Shown here: piece by piece, positions 38,518 to 44,763 of the stretch
How the letters are laid out: every line of letters starts with the position of its first letter
Numbering within the stretch: position 1 is the stretch's first letter
Assembly: GCA_040900345.1 (NCBI GenBank)
Contig: JBBDZE010000011.1
Location: 1-44,763 of the forward strand
Direction of reading: 5' to 3'
From: JBBDZE01 sp040900345
GTDB taxonomy: Bacteria; Patescibacteriota; Minisyncoccia; Spechtbacterales; 2-12-FULL-38-22
Length of the DNA: 44,763 nucleotides
Position numbers and translations under genes: made by a program
The notes under the pieces: generated by a model
Databases searched by the model: none
What the model was told of the DNA's origin: nothing
The model's input: only the letters and a program-made list of their open reading frames with translations

Positions 38518-38527
38518 CCCACGGGGA
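38518..38527 (-). repeat. Short inverted copy of the tRNA-Glu 3' end
   Basis: CCCACGGGGA is the exact inverse of tRNA bases 38453-38462. With the preceding GTG it continues the match if two bases are lost. It lies directly after the terminator. Confidence 0.55.
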
Positions 38528-38552
38528 GGCGAGGGGTGCAAGCATACAGGTA

Positions 38553-38558
38553 TATAAT
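38553..38558 (+). promoter_or_regulatory. TATAAT box for leaderless expression of the NUDIX gene
   Basis: A perfect TATAAT ends 6 nt before ATG 38565, so transcription should begin at the A of the start codon. No clear -35 box. Confidence 0.7.
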
Positions 38559-38564
38559 ACAAAT

Positions 38565-39119
38565 ATGCCGCACAAAAACCCTTGGAAAAAGTTGAGTTCA
38601 AAGATCGCCTACGACAATTCGCCGTATTGGCGTATTCGTGAGGACGAGGTGATCACCCCCACGGGCACAAAGGGAAGGTACGCCTATGTCGAAACAGAAT
38701 TTGCGGTAAGTATTGTCGCCTTCAACGAAGCCAACGAAGTGTTGCTGGTTGGCCAGTATCGCTATCCGACGGATATTTTTTCGTGGGAGGTGCCAGCAGG
38801 CGGTGGCGCCAAGGGCGAAATACCCCTGCAGACAGCACACAAAGAACTTGCCGAAGAGGCGGGTATGACGGCGGATGAATGGATCGCCTTGTCCAGGTAT
38901 CAAACCTGGAACGGCGCCTCAAGCGAATGGACGTATCCTTTTATTGCCCGCAATCTGCACCCGACACACGCCAAAGAGCAGGACGACGAGCAGATTGACG
39001 AAGTAAAAAACGTAGCGTTGTCCGATGCGCTTGCCATGATTGATAGGGGTGAGATAACCGATGGCCAAAGCATTGCGACCCTCTACTTAGCCGCCCGTCA
39101 TTTGGGCATGATAAAATAA
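38565..39119 (+). CDS. NUDIX hydrolase, ADP-ribose pyrophosphatase-like
   Basis: A 184-residue NUDIX enzyme. The central box GGGAKGEIPLQTAHKELAEEAGM (quoted in part: GEIPLQTAHKELAEEAG) holds the metal-binding Glu residues, with Lys in place of the usual Arg of RE-x-x-EE. N-terminal VSIVAFNEANEVLLVGQYRYP and downstream WNGASSEWTYPFIARNL fit the ADP-ribose/nucleoside-diphosphate-sugar group, which cleaves to monophosphates. ATG 38565 follows a TATAAT by 6 nt and has no Shine-Dalgarno site. The glycosyltransferase gene begins 7 nt after it, suggesting one transcript. Confidence 0.88.
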   Translation: MPHKNPWKKLSSKIAYDNSPYWRIREDEVITPTGTKGRYAYVETEFAVSIVAFNEANEVLLVGQYRYPTDIFSWEVPAGGGAKGEIPLQTAHKELAEEAGMTADEWIALSRYQTWNGASSEWTYPFIARNLHPTHAKEQDDEQIDEVKNVALSDALAMIDRGEITDGQSIATLYLAARHLGMIK

Positions 39120-39126
39120 TACCAGC

Positions 39127-40743
39127 ATGCAGGAGTACGAACCTCTCCCCGCGTACCTTAATGTCGGCCGCGCGGCGGACATTAAGAATAAAAAGGAACG
39201 TTACATTTACCGGGCTATGGAAATTATCCCGGGTGTTGCGATATGGTCCACGTTCGTCATTACCGTCGCGCTGGCATATTTTCAGCCGGTCTTGGTGAGT
39301 GTGCTCGTGCTTTCGTTTTCGATGTACTGGATGCTGCGCGTCTATTACTTTACGCTCCACGGCAAAGCGGCCTACACCCGCATGCGCAAGCATGAAAAGG
39401 TGGACTGGGTAGAAAAACTCAATGAGCTCAAGCCCGAAGAGGTAACCGCCGACGTGCATCATTGGGGGCAGGTGTGGCATCTGGTTATTTTGCCCATGTA
39501 CAACGAGTCGTTCGATCTGGCGCGCGAAACCATTGAGGGCATTTTACGCACGGACTGGCCCAAGGAGCGCATGCTGTTGGTGTTGGCAACCGAGGAGCGG
39601 GCCGGCGAAGAGGCGCAAGAGGTTGCCCGTCAGGTGCGCGCAAAGTACGGGGATAGGTTTGCCAGGATGCTCGTAACCGTTCATCCCGACGGCCTGGCGG
39701 GCGAGTTGTCAGGGAAGGGCTCCAATGCCGCCTGGGCAGGAAAACGCGCCAAGGAAGAACTCATCGATACGCTCAACATTCCCTACGAACACGTGCTCGT
39801 CTCCTCGCTGGATATCGATACCATTGTATTTCCGCGTTACTTTTCATGCCTCACGTACCACTTTCTTACCAGCGAAAACCCTTATCGGGCCAGCTATCAG
39901 CCTATCCCGCTTTTTATTAACAACATCTGGCACGCGCCGCTTCTTTCGCGCTTGAGCGCGTTTTCTTCCTCGTTCTGGGAGGTTATGAACCAAGAGCGCC
40001 CCGAAAAGAAGCTCACGTTCTCGTCCCATTCTATGCCGTTTAAGACACTGGTCGAGGTGGGCTTTTGGAACAAGAACGCCGTCTCAGAGGACTCGCGCAT
40101 TTTTTGGCTGTGCTTTTTGCGCTTTAACGGAGATTACCGTGTGGTGAGTTTATACTACCCTGTTGCAATGGACGCCAACCTGGCGCCCACCTTTTGGGGC
40201 ACCATGAAGAACGTTTACAGGCAGCAGCGTCGCTGGGGCTATGGCGCGGCCGATATTCCATACTTTGTATACGGCTACTTTAAAAACGGTAATATTTCGG
40301 CGCGAAAGATGTGGCAGTACGGCTTTACCGTAGCCGAAGGATTTTACTCTTGGGGCACGCACGCTATTTTGCTGTTTGTCATGGGGTGGCTGCCGATTTT
40401 CCTGGGAGGCGATCAGTTCAACTCCACCGTGCTTTCCTACAGCCTGCCGCGCATGACGCAGTTTATCATGACGTTTGCCATGATCGGCCTCGTTGCTACG
40501 GCTTATTACAGTATTGTAGTGCTTCCGCCGCGTCCGGCGGGGTTTGGCCGCTGGCGCTATGGCCTGTTTATGGCCCAATGGGTCTTTACTCCGTTCAATT
40601 TGATTGTCTTTGGCGCCTTGCCGGCGATAGATGCCCAAACGCGCCTCATGTTTGGTAAATATTTAGGATTCTGGGTGACCCCCAAACATCGGGCGGAAGA
40701 ATCGCCCCTCACGAAAGCAAGCAAAAAGCACCCCGCCTCTTGA
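39127..40743 (+). CDS. Membrane glycosyltransferase, GT2 family
   Basis: A 538-residue processive-type transferase. Two membrane helices at the start (VAIWSTFVITVALAYF, VLVSVLVLSFSMYWML) come before the GT-A domain: VILPMYNES, SGKGSNAAWAG, acid motif SLDIDT, the acceptor-site SEDSRIFW and QQRRWGYGA (QxxRW-like). Three or more helices close the protein. Processive GT2 enzymes such as cellulose and hyaluronan synthases share these motifs, so a surface polysaccharide product is plausible; the sugar cannot be told. It follows the NUDIX gene by 7 nt and ends in TGA within a terminator stem. Confidence 0.85.
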   Translation: MQEYEPLPAYLNVGRAADIKNKKERYIYRAMEIIPGVAIWSTFVITVALAYFQPVLVSVLVLSFSMYWMLRVYYFTLHGKAAYTRMRKHEKVDWVEKLNELKPEEVTADVHHWGQVWHLVILPMYNESFDLARETIEGILRTDWPKERMLLVLATEERAGEEAQEVARQVRAKYGDRFARMLVTVHPDGLAGELSGKGSNAAWAGKRAKEELIDTLNIPYEHVLVSSLDIDTIVFPRYFSCLTYHFLTSENPYRASYQPIPLFINNIWHAPLLSRLSAFSSSFWEVMNQERPEKKLTFSSHSMPFKTLVEVGFWNKNAVSEDSRIFWLCFLRFNGDYRVVSLYYPVAMDANLAPTFWGTMKNVYRQQRRWGYGAADIPYFVYGYFKNGNISARKMWQYGFTVAEGFYSWGTHAILLFVMGWLPIFLGGDQFNSTVLSYSLPRMTQFIMTFAMIGLVATAYYSIVVLPPRPAGFGRWRYGLFMAQWVFTPFNLIVFGALPAIDAQTRLMFGKYLGFWVTPKHRAEESPLTKASKKHPAS

Positions 40744-40767
40744 TACGAGGAGCGGGGTGTTTTTTTG
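40729..40767 (+). terminator. Terminator overlapping the glycosyltransferase stop
   Basis: CACCCCG...CCTC pairs with GAGG...CGGGGTG, followed by seven T. Confidence 0.85.
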
Positions 40768-40804
40768 GTGAGGAAGCTTGGCGGGCGTTTTTAAGGTGAA
40801 AGGG

Positions 40805-40834
40805 TTGACATAATGATATAAATAATGGCATTAT
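40805..40834 (+). promoter_or_regulatory. Promoter of the 134/167-residue gene pair
   Basis: TTGACA (40805-40810), an 18-nt spacer and CATTAT (40829-40834). Confidence 0.5.
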
Positions 40835-40859
40835 ATGTGCGCAGAAAGGGGACGAATAG

Positions 40860-41264
40860 ATGGATGACCCACGTGAACTTGCCCTGGTTTCCTTCCGACA
40901 AAACCGAAAGGAAGCCCAAGAACGTTTGCAGGCGCTAAAGCGTCGGCAACATCCCGGGAGGCATCGGTTTTGGTGCCGAATCAGCGGTTGTAGAAACCGC
41001 GAGCGCGAAGTGCGAGAGGTGGAAGATCGCATCGGCCGCTACCAACGGGCCGAAGAAGGGATCGAACGAGGTGACATGGGGCCGGCGATCGAGCTGCTTG
41101 ACCATCTCATCCCGTTGCTCTACGAGCACCCCTTCGAAGCAGCCCGGCGCATAGCCGAGCAGCCGCCCACGCTGAGCACAATTCTGTCGAGTCCCACAGG
41201 CATGAGGGTTCGCACGGAGCGGCTGCGCGCGGACCTCGTCGCTCTCCAGGAGGGAGGGGCATGA
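40860..41264 (+). CDS. Hypothetical basic helical protein, 134 residues
   Basis: A strongly charged helical protein (SFRQNRKEAQERLQALKRRQH, then REREVREVEDRIGRYQRAEEG) with two Cys in RFWCRISGCRN. There is no signal peptide or membrane segment, and no family is recognised. AAAGGGGA precedes ATG 40860. Its stop overlaps the next gene (ATGA), so the two form a translationally coupled pair. Confidence 0.6.
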   Translation: MDDPRELALVSFRQNRKEAQERLQALKRRQHPGRHRFWCRISGCRNREREVREVEDRIGRYQRAEEGIERGDMGPAIELLDHLIPLLYEHPFEAARRIAEQPPTLSTILSSPTGMRVRTERLRADLVALQEGGA

Positions 41265-41764
41265 AGAAAGCCATCATTGCTTACTCTTTCGGGCTCAACT
41301 ACGAGGACAATCCGTGCAATCAGCGGCTAGCTCGAGCGGTGGAGCGCATCTACCGCGAGGAACTGGCCGCCGGGCACGAGGTCCGCGTCTGCTCCCAGTG
41401 GGAGGTGGCGGAGGGGCTGAAAGGGCGGAGCCCGCCTTCGAAGGTCGTCGAGCGACATCGGCGAGCTCGGGAGTACCTCGACTCGGAGGAAGTGACCGCC
41501 CAGTGCGCAGAAGTTCTGCGCTGGGCGGGGGAGGTTATCCCGGTCGCGAACTCGTTCCTGCACGTCATTCTCTGCCGACGCATCCTGCGCAAACGGGGGT
41601 TCCCCGCTGCAGGGTCTCCGTGGTCGTTGATGTGGCGTATCGGGTGGATCGGGTTCCATTGGGGCAATGCGCAGTGGCAGGTGTGGAGTCCATTCCACAT
41701 GCTGCTGTACTTCGTTCTGAAGGCCTTGAGGTGGCCGGATCCCTCACGCACATTCTTTCCGTAG
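41261..41764 (+). CDS. Hypothetical protein, possibly distant DUF218/YdcF-like
   Basis: A 167-residue protein: MKKAIIAYSFGLNYEDNPCNQRLARAVERIYREEL, SQWEVAEGL and IPVANSFLHVILCRRILRKRGF recall the order in DUF218/YdcF proteins (N-R-L-x-x-A, SG/E motif, S-x-x-H-x-x-R), but the key residues are weak. The C-terminal part is Trp-rich (WSLMWRIGWIGFHWGNAQWQVW) and may sit at a membrane. AGGAGGGAGG precedes ATG 41261. The function is unknown and the family link is tentative. Confidence 0.55.
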   Translation: MKKAIIAYSFGLNYEDNPCNQRLARAVERIYREELAAGHEVRVCSQWEVAEGLKGRSPPSKVVERHRRAREYLDSEEVTAQCAEVLRWAGEVIPVANSFLHVILCRRILRKRGFPAAGSPWSLMWRIGWIGFHWGNAQWQVWSPFHMLLYFVLKALRWPDPSRTFFP

Positions 41765-41783
41765 AGATGAAGGAGGTGACCAA

Positions 41784-41829
41784 GGGCCCGCACCTAGCGC
41801 GATGCACGTCGTCGCAAAGGTGCGGGCCC
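41784..41829 (+). terminator. Long-loop hairpin after the gene pair
   Basis: A 12-bp perfect stem, GGGCCCGCACCT (41784-41795) with 41818-41829, and a 22-nt loop. AAGGAGGTGA, a perfect anti-16S match, lies just before it at 41770-41779. Confidence 0.6.
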
Positions 41830-41845
41830 ATCGAAGTATACTGAG

Positions 41846-41867
41846 CAGGCCTTCCGGCCTGTTTTTT
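41846..41867 (+). terminator. Rho-independent terminator
   Basis: CAGGCC-TTCC-GGCCTG followed by six T. Confidence 0.85.
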
Positions 41868-41879
41868 GGTGATCGGGGA

Positions 41880-41908
41880 TTGACAAAAAGGGGAAAATAC
41901 TATTCAAT
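41880..41908 (+). promoter_or_regulatory. Promoter of the 185-residue gene
   Basis: TTGACA (41880-41885), a 17-nt spacer and TTCAAT (41903-41908). Confidence 0.55.
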
Positions 41909-41946
41909 ATTGCCACAGTGGCAGGAACGAAAGGAAAGAGGGCTAC

Positions 41947-42504
41947 GTGATCCAAGAACAGAATCCTGGAAGCATGGGCGCGCTCCTCAAGGACGATGAG
42001 CGAGCGCGCAACCTGTTCCATAGGATCGTCACGAGGGCGGACGACGGTGCTGGCGGCACACTCTCTCCTGACGAGGCCAAGGACATTGTGGGAGATGCGC
42101 TGGGCATCACCGGCTCAGAAAATCTGAAGAGACGCTTCGGACCCAACATCGGAGTGCTCATCCGCGAGGGATTCCTTGCGAAGATCGAGGGTGGAGACTA
42201 CGAGCCCACCGACAAGGCTCGGCAGGCGGCAGGTGAGGTGGGCTACTTCGAAGTTCCACTGGCAGAAGGGGAGTTGTTGGGACAGGAGCCGCAGGCCGGG
42301 GGCGACGTCGGGGCTCTCGCGGAGCAGCACAGTGCGGTCAGGGGCCTCCAGCAGGAGCTCGAGGCGCTCGACCAGCAGGTGGCCGATGCTCGCCAGGCGG
42401 TGGCACAGGCAGAGGCTGCCCTTGGGGAGCTGAAGCAGCGACGTACTGATGCTCATGGGCGGCTCAGCACGGCCGTCCAGCAGCTTCTGCCTGACAAGGA
42501 CTAG
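41947..42504 (+). CDS. Hypothetical protein: winged-helix-like domain plus coiled coil
   Basis: A 185-residue protein. Residues ~15-90 (LFHRIVTRADDG..SPDEAKDIVGDALGITG..VLIREGFLAKIEGGDYEPTDKA) resemble a small winged helix. Residues ~118-175 form a coiled coil (QQELEALDQQVADARQAVAQAEAAL and on). No family is recognised. The start is GTG 41947 after AAGGAAAGAGGG. It has its own promoter and a strong terminator. Confidence 0.62.
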   Translation: MIQEQNPGSMGALLKDDERARNLFHRIVTRADDGAGGTLSPDEAKDIVGDALGITGSENLKRRFGPNIGVLIREGFLAKIEGGDYEPTDKARQAAGEVGYFEVPLAEGELLGQEPQAGGDVGALAEQHSAVRGLQQELEALDQQVADARQAVAQAEAALGELKQRRTDAHGRLSTAVQQLLPDKD

Positions 42505-42528
42505 CCGCTGCACGGCGGCAAAAACGCA

Positions 42529-42560
42529 GCAGGGCGCCCGTAAATCGGGCGCCCTGCATT
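42529..42560 (+). terminator. Rho-independent terminator
   Basis: A perfect 12-bp stem (42529-42540 with 42546-42557), loop TAAAT, then ATT. Confidence 0.8.
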
Positions 42561-42642
42561 CATATCTGCACGAACGTTCGCTCGAACGTTCGTCCGAAGG
42601 TGCGACGTATATATGCACGTATATACGGTCGTATATACGTAG
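42560..42642. repeat. 12-bp tandem repeat array, about seven units
   Basis: Units in 12-nt steps: TCATATCTGCAC, then CGAACGTTCGCT (42571), CGAACGTTCGTC (42583), a degenerate CGAAGGTGCGAC (42595), then GTATATATGCAC (42607), GTATATACGGTC (42619) and GTATATACGTAG (42631). Two sub-motifs, palindromic CGAACGTTCG and GTATATAC, alternate in blocks. No gene is seen from here to recG. Confidence 0.75.
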
Positions 42643-42801
42643 AGCTTCTTGCAAAACCTGCTTTCGAGCAAGCTGCACTCAGATTGCGAGCGAGGTACCG
42701 TGAAAATGAACGAGGCATATTAGCAATACGCCGAGAGCATTTTCGCAAGCCGCAGCCGGAATCTAGGGCAGCGCTGCCGGAATGAGGTCTTGGAAGAGGC
42801 T

Positions 42802-44763
42802 CTACTCAAAGTGCATCGTTTTCTGCAGGGTCTCCACGCGTTCGTGGAGATTTTTGTTGTGGGCAAGCGTCGGGTCGGTTTCCAAGTATTCTTGGGCGGC
42901 TAAACGGGCATCTTCAATGAGCTTCACATCCGAAAGGGCGGCAACGGCAAGGTCGGGCAACCCCGACTGGCGCGTGCCGTACACCTCGCCCGGGCCGCGC
43001 AAGGCCAGGTCATACTCGGCCAGCTTGAATCCGCTGTCGGCTTTCACCAGCGCGCGCAGGCGTTTGCGGGCCGTTTGGGTAGTGCTTTCACTCAACAGCA
43101 AACAATACGACTGGTGCTCGCTTCTACCCACACGCCCGCGGAACTGATGCAGTTGAGCCAAGCCAAAACGCTCGGCGTTTTCTATCATCATGACGGTGGC
43201 GTTGGGTACATCGATGCCTACTTCCACCACGGAGGTTGCCACCAGCACGTCGAGTTTGCCGTCCTTGAACTCCTGCATGACGGACTCTTTCTCGGCCGGT
43301 TTTAACTTGCCGTGCAGCAGGCCAACCTTATAGTTTTTAAAAGGCCCTTGAGCCAGGCGCTCGCGCTCTTGCGTGGCGGCCTTGGCCTCTAGTTTTTCAG
43401 ATTCCTCCACGAGGGGGAATATCACGAATGCCTGGCGGCCTGCGTCCAGTTCGTTGCGAATAAGTGTAAAGGCCTCTTCACGTTCGTTAGGTAAGACCAA
43501 TCGCGTTTCAATTTTCTTGCGGCCCTTGGGCATCTCGCGCAACAGCGAAATATCCAAATCGCCGTAGACGGTGAGGGCAAGCGTGCGGGGGATAGGGGTG
43601 GCTGTCATGGATAACAGATGCGGCAGATGGCCGGCCATCTTTTGTTTAAGGGCGGCGCGTTGGGCCACCCCAAACCTATGTTGTTCATCAATGACCACCA
43701 GACCCAGCTTTTTAAAGTTCACTTTGTCTTGGATAAGGGCGTGCGTGCCAATAACCACATCGGCCTGCGTGGCGGCCCGGTCCTTTTTGGTGCGAGTCAG
43801 CACCGACACGTCCACGCCCGTCCCGTACAGCACTTTGGCGAAGTTGTTGTAGTGCTGGTGCGCCAAAATTTCGGTGGGCGCCATTACGGCCACGCGGTAG
43901 CCGGCCCGCACAGCGTTGAGGGCGGCAACCGCGGCCACCACGGTTTTGCCGCTGCCAACGTCGCCTTCCAGCAGGCGATTCATCGGGGTGGCGCGTTCCA
44001 TGTCTTTTAGGATGCGCCAGGCTGCCTTTTTTTGTGAATCGGTGAGGGTAAAGGTGAGCGATTCGGTGAAGGCCTTAATGGCCTCAATGTCGGTGGCAAT
44101 GGCCGGCGCTGCCTCGCGTTGCATGTCGCGTTTGGTCTTGAGGACGGCCAGCTGGATGCAAAATAGTTCCTCAAATGAGAATCGGTGGCGCGCCCGGTCC
44201 GCCTCATCAGTTGTGGCGGGGAAGTGGACGGCGCGCAGGGCATCGGCTACGGGCATGAGGTCAAATTGATCGCGCAGCTCTTGGGGCAGGGGGTCCTCCA
44301 CGTTGTCGGCCAGGGGCAAGAGTTTTTCTATGATGTAGCGAAACCACCGCGAGGTAACGCCGCGGGTTTCGGGGTATACCGGCACGAGGCGCGCGGTATG
44401 AATGGGGTCGGCGCCCAGCCGCTTTATCTCGTGGATGGGGTTGGCCAAATATGGCCCTTGCTTGCCAAGCGTTACCTTGCCAGCCAGCAGGACCGGTTTA
44501 TCGGTGGTGAGGGTGTCTTTCAGATACGCCTGGTTAAACCACGTAACCGGCAGCGAACCGCTGTCGTCGGTGATGGTGGCCGAGAGTACGTTGAGCCGGC
44601 GCGAACGGGCGACACGCGCGTCCACATCTGTTACGCGGCCCTGTACGGTAACCACATCACCGGGGCGTGCTGAGCCGATCGGCACGACATTGCCGAAGTT
44701 CTCGTATCGGGCGGGAAAATGAAAAAGAAGGTCGCGAACCTCCTTGATGCCGAGCTTGGCCAG
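42802..44763 (-). CDS. recG: ATP-dependent DNA helicase RecG (5' end outside the window)
   Basis: Superfamily 2 translocase that reverses stalled replication forks and branch-migrates junctions. On the minus strand the frame is open from the right edge, reading LAKLGIKEVRDLLFHFPARYE, part of the wedge domain, so at least 653 residues are present. Next come the OB-fold wedge (RPGDVVTVQGRVTDVDARV), Walker A LLEGDVGSGKT, DEQH box VVIDEQHRFGV, motif III TATPIPRTLAL, and the helicase C-terminal with VEVGIDVPNATVMMIENAERFGLAQLHQFRGRVGR (as separate motifs). The N-terminal start lies beyond 44763. It ends at 42802, convergent with the 185-residue gene. Confidence 0.95.
   Translation of the reverse strand: MAKLGIKEVRDLLFHFPARYENFGNVVPIGSARPGDVVTVQGRVTDVDARVARSRRLNVLSATITDDSGSLPVTWFNQAYLKDTLTTDKPVLLAGKVTLGKQGPYLANPIHEIKRLGADPIHTARLVPVYPETRGVTSRWFRYIIEKLLPLADNVEDPLPQELRDQFDLMPVADALRAVHFPATTDEADRARHRFSFEELFCIQLAVLKTKRDMQREAAPAIATDIEAIKAFTESLTFTLTDSQKKAAWRILKDMERATPMNRLLEGDVGSGKTVVAAVAALNAVRAGYRVAVMAPTEILAHQHYNNFAKVLYGTGVDVSVLTRTKKDRAATQADVVIGTHALIQDKVNFKKLGLVVIDEQHRFGVAQRAALKQKMAGHLPHLLSMTATPIPRTLALTVYGDLDISLLREMPKGRKKIETRLVLPNEREEAFTLIRNELDAGRQAFVIFPLVEESEKLEAKAATQERERLAQGPFKNYKVGLLHGKLKPAEKESVMQEFKDGKLDVLVATSVVEVGIDVPNATVMMIENAERFGLAQLHQFRGRVGRSEHQSYCLLLSESTTQTARKRLRALVKADSGFKLAEYDLALRGPGEVYGTRQSGLPDLAVAALSDVKLIEDARLAAQEYLETDPTLAHNKNLHERVETLQKTMHFE

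Noticed and set aside
42560..42642. Possible CRISPR array
   Set aside because: The units are 12 nt in direct tandem without unique spacers, and no cas1 or effector gene is present. It is a tandem repeat.
42600..42785. 61-codon ORF with IYAR/IYGR repeats
   Set aside because: The repeated residues come from the 12-bp tandem array, there is no ribosome site, and no family is recognised.
1..44763. Genetic code 25 (TGA as Gly)
   Set aside because: TGA terminates rbfA and the glycosyltransferase at family-typical lengths, and no in-frame TGA interrupts conserved genes.

Overview
The window looks like a scaffold piece from a Patescibacteria (Candidate Phyla Radiation) genome. It carries a short IF-2 without the long N-terminal region, a four-domain S1 protein, VanW and PrsW membrane proteins, VirB2/TrbC-like small pilins and many tight or overlapping genes. 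TGA ends several genes (for example rbfA and the glycosyltransferase), so it is not one of the code-25 lineages that read TGA as glycine. Ten N bases at 26288-26297 mark a scaffold join.

Layout. 1-8100: a sigma-region-4 protein, infB-rbfA-nrnA, a degenerate receiver, an RluA-type pseudouridine synthase, rplS, and nine tRNA genes (Ser, Cys, Leu x2, Val x2, Ile, Phe, Gly). 8100-13500: a tRNA-derived repeat zone, then secreted or membrane proteins (HExxH protein, TPR protein, poly-proline PKD protein, 3D-domain protein). 13500-23400: ftsH, rpsA, a metallo-beta-lactamase-fold hydrolase, gyrA, a methyltransferase, a membrane-anchored solute-binding protein and two small pilin-like proteins. 23400-30900: an unknown three-gene operon, the scaffold gap, tRNA-Leu, an ice-binding protein with an LPDTG anchor followed by a sortase, and three small unknown genes. 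30900-38400: the minus-strand operon valS-prsW-hsp20-vanW, then a winged-helix/Cas2-like gene framed exactly by two perfect palindromes, then tsaD and tRNA-Glu. 38400-44763: a NUDIX hydrolase, a membrane glycosyltransferase, three unknown genes, and recG running off the right edge.

Two styles of expression signal are mixed. Several housekeeping genes have a -10 box 6-8 nt before the ATG and no Shine-Dalgarno site (leaderless or nearly so). The unknown accessory genes have strong AGGAGG sites, often a -35/-10 promoter, and GC-rich hairpin terminators.

Most striking structures: (1) palindrome - Cas2-like gene - palindrome at 36482-37190, with a related palindrome at 29425; (2) inverted copies of tRNA 3' ends placed just beyond the tRNA terminator at five tRNA loci; (3) a sortase next to an LPxTG-type ice-binding protein; (4) a shared short repeat inserted in frame in both valS and tsaD. 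All family assignments come from reading the translations; no database search was run.
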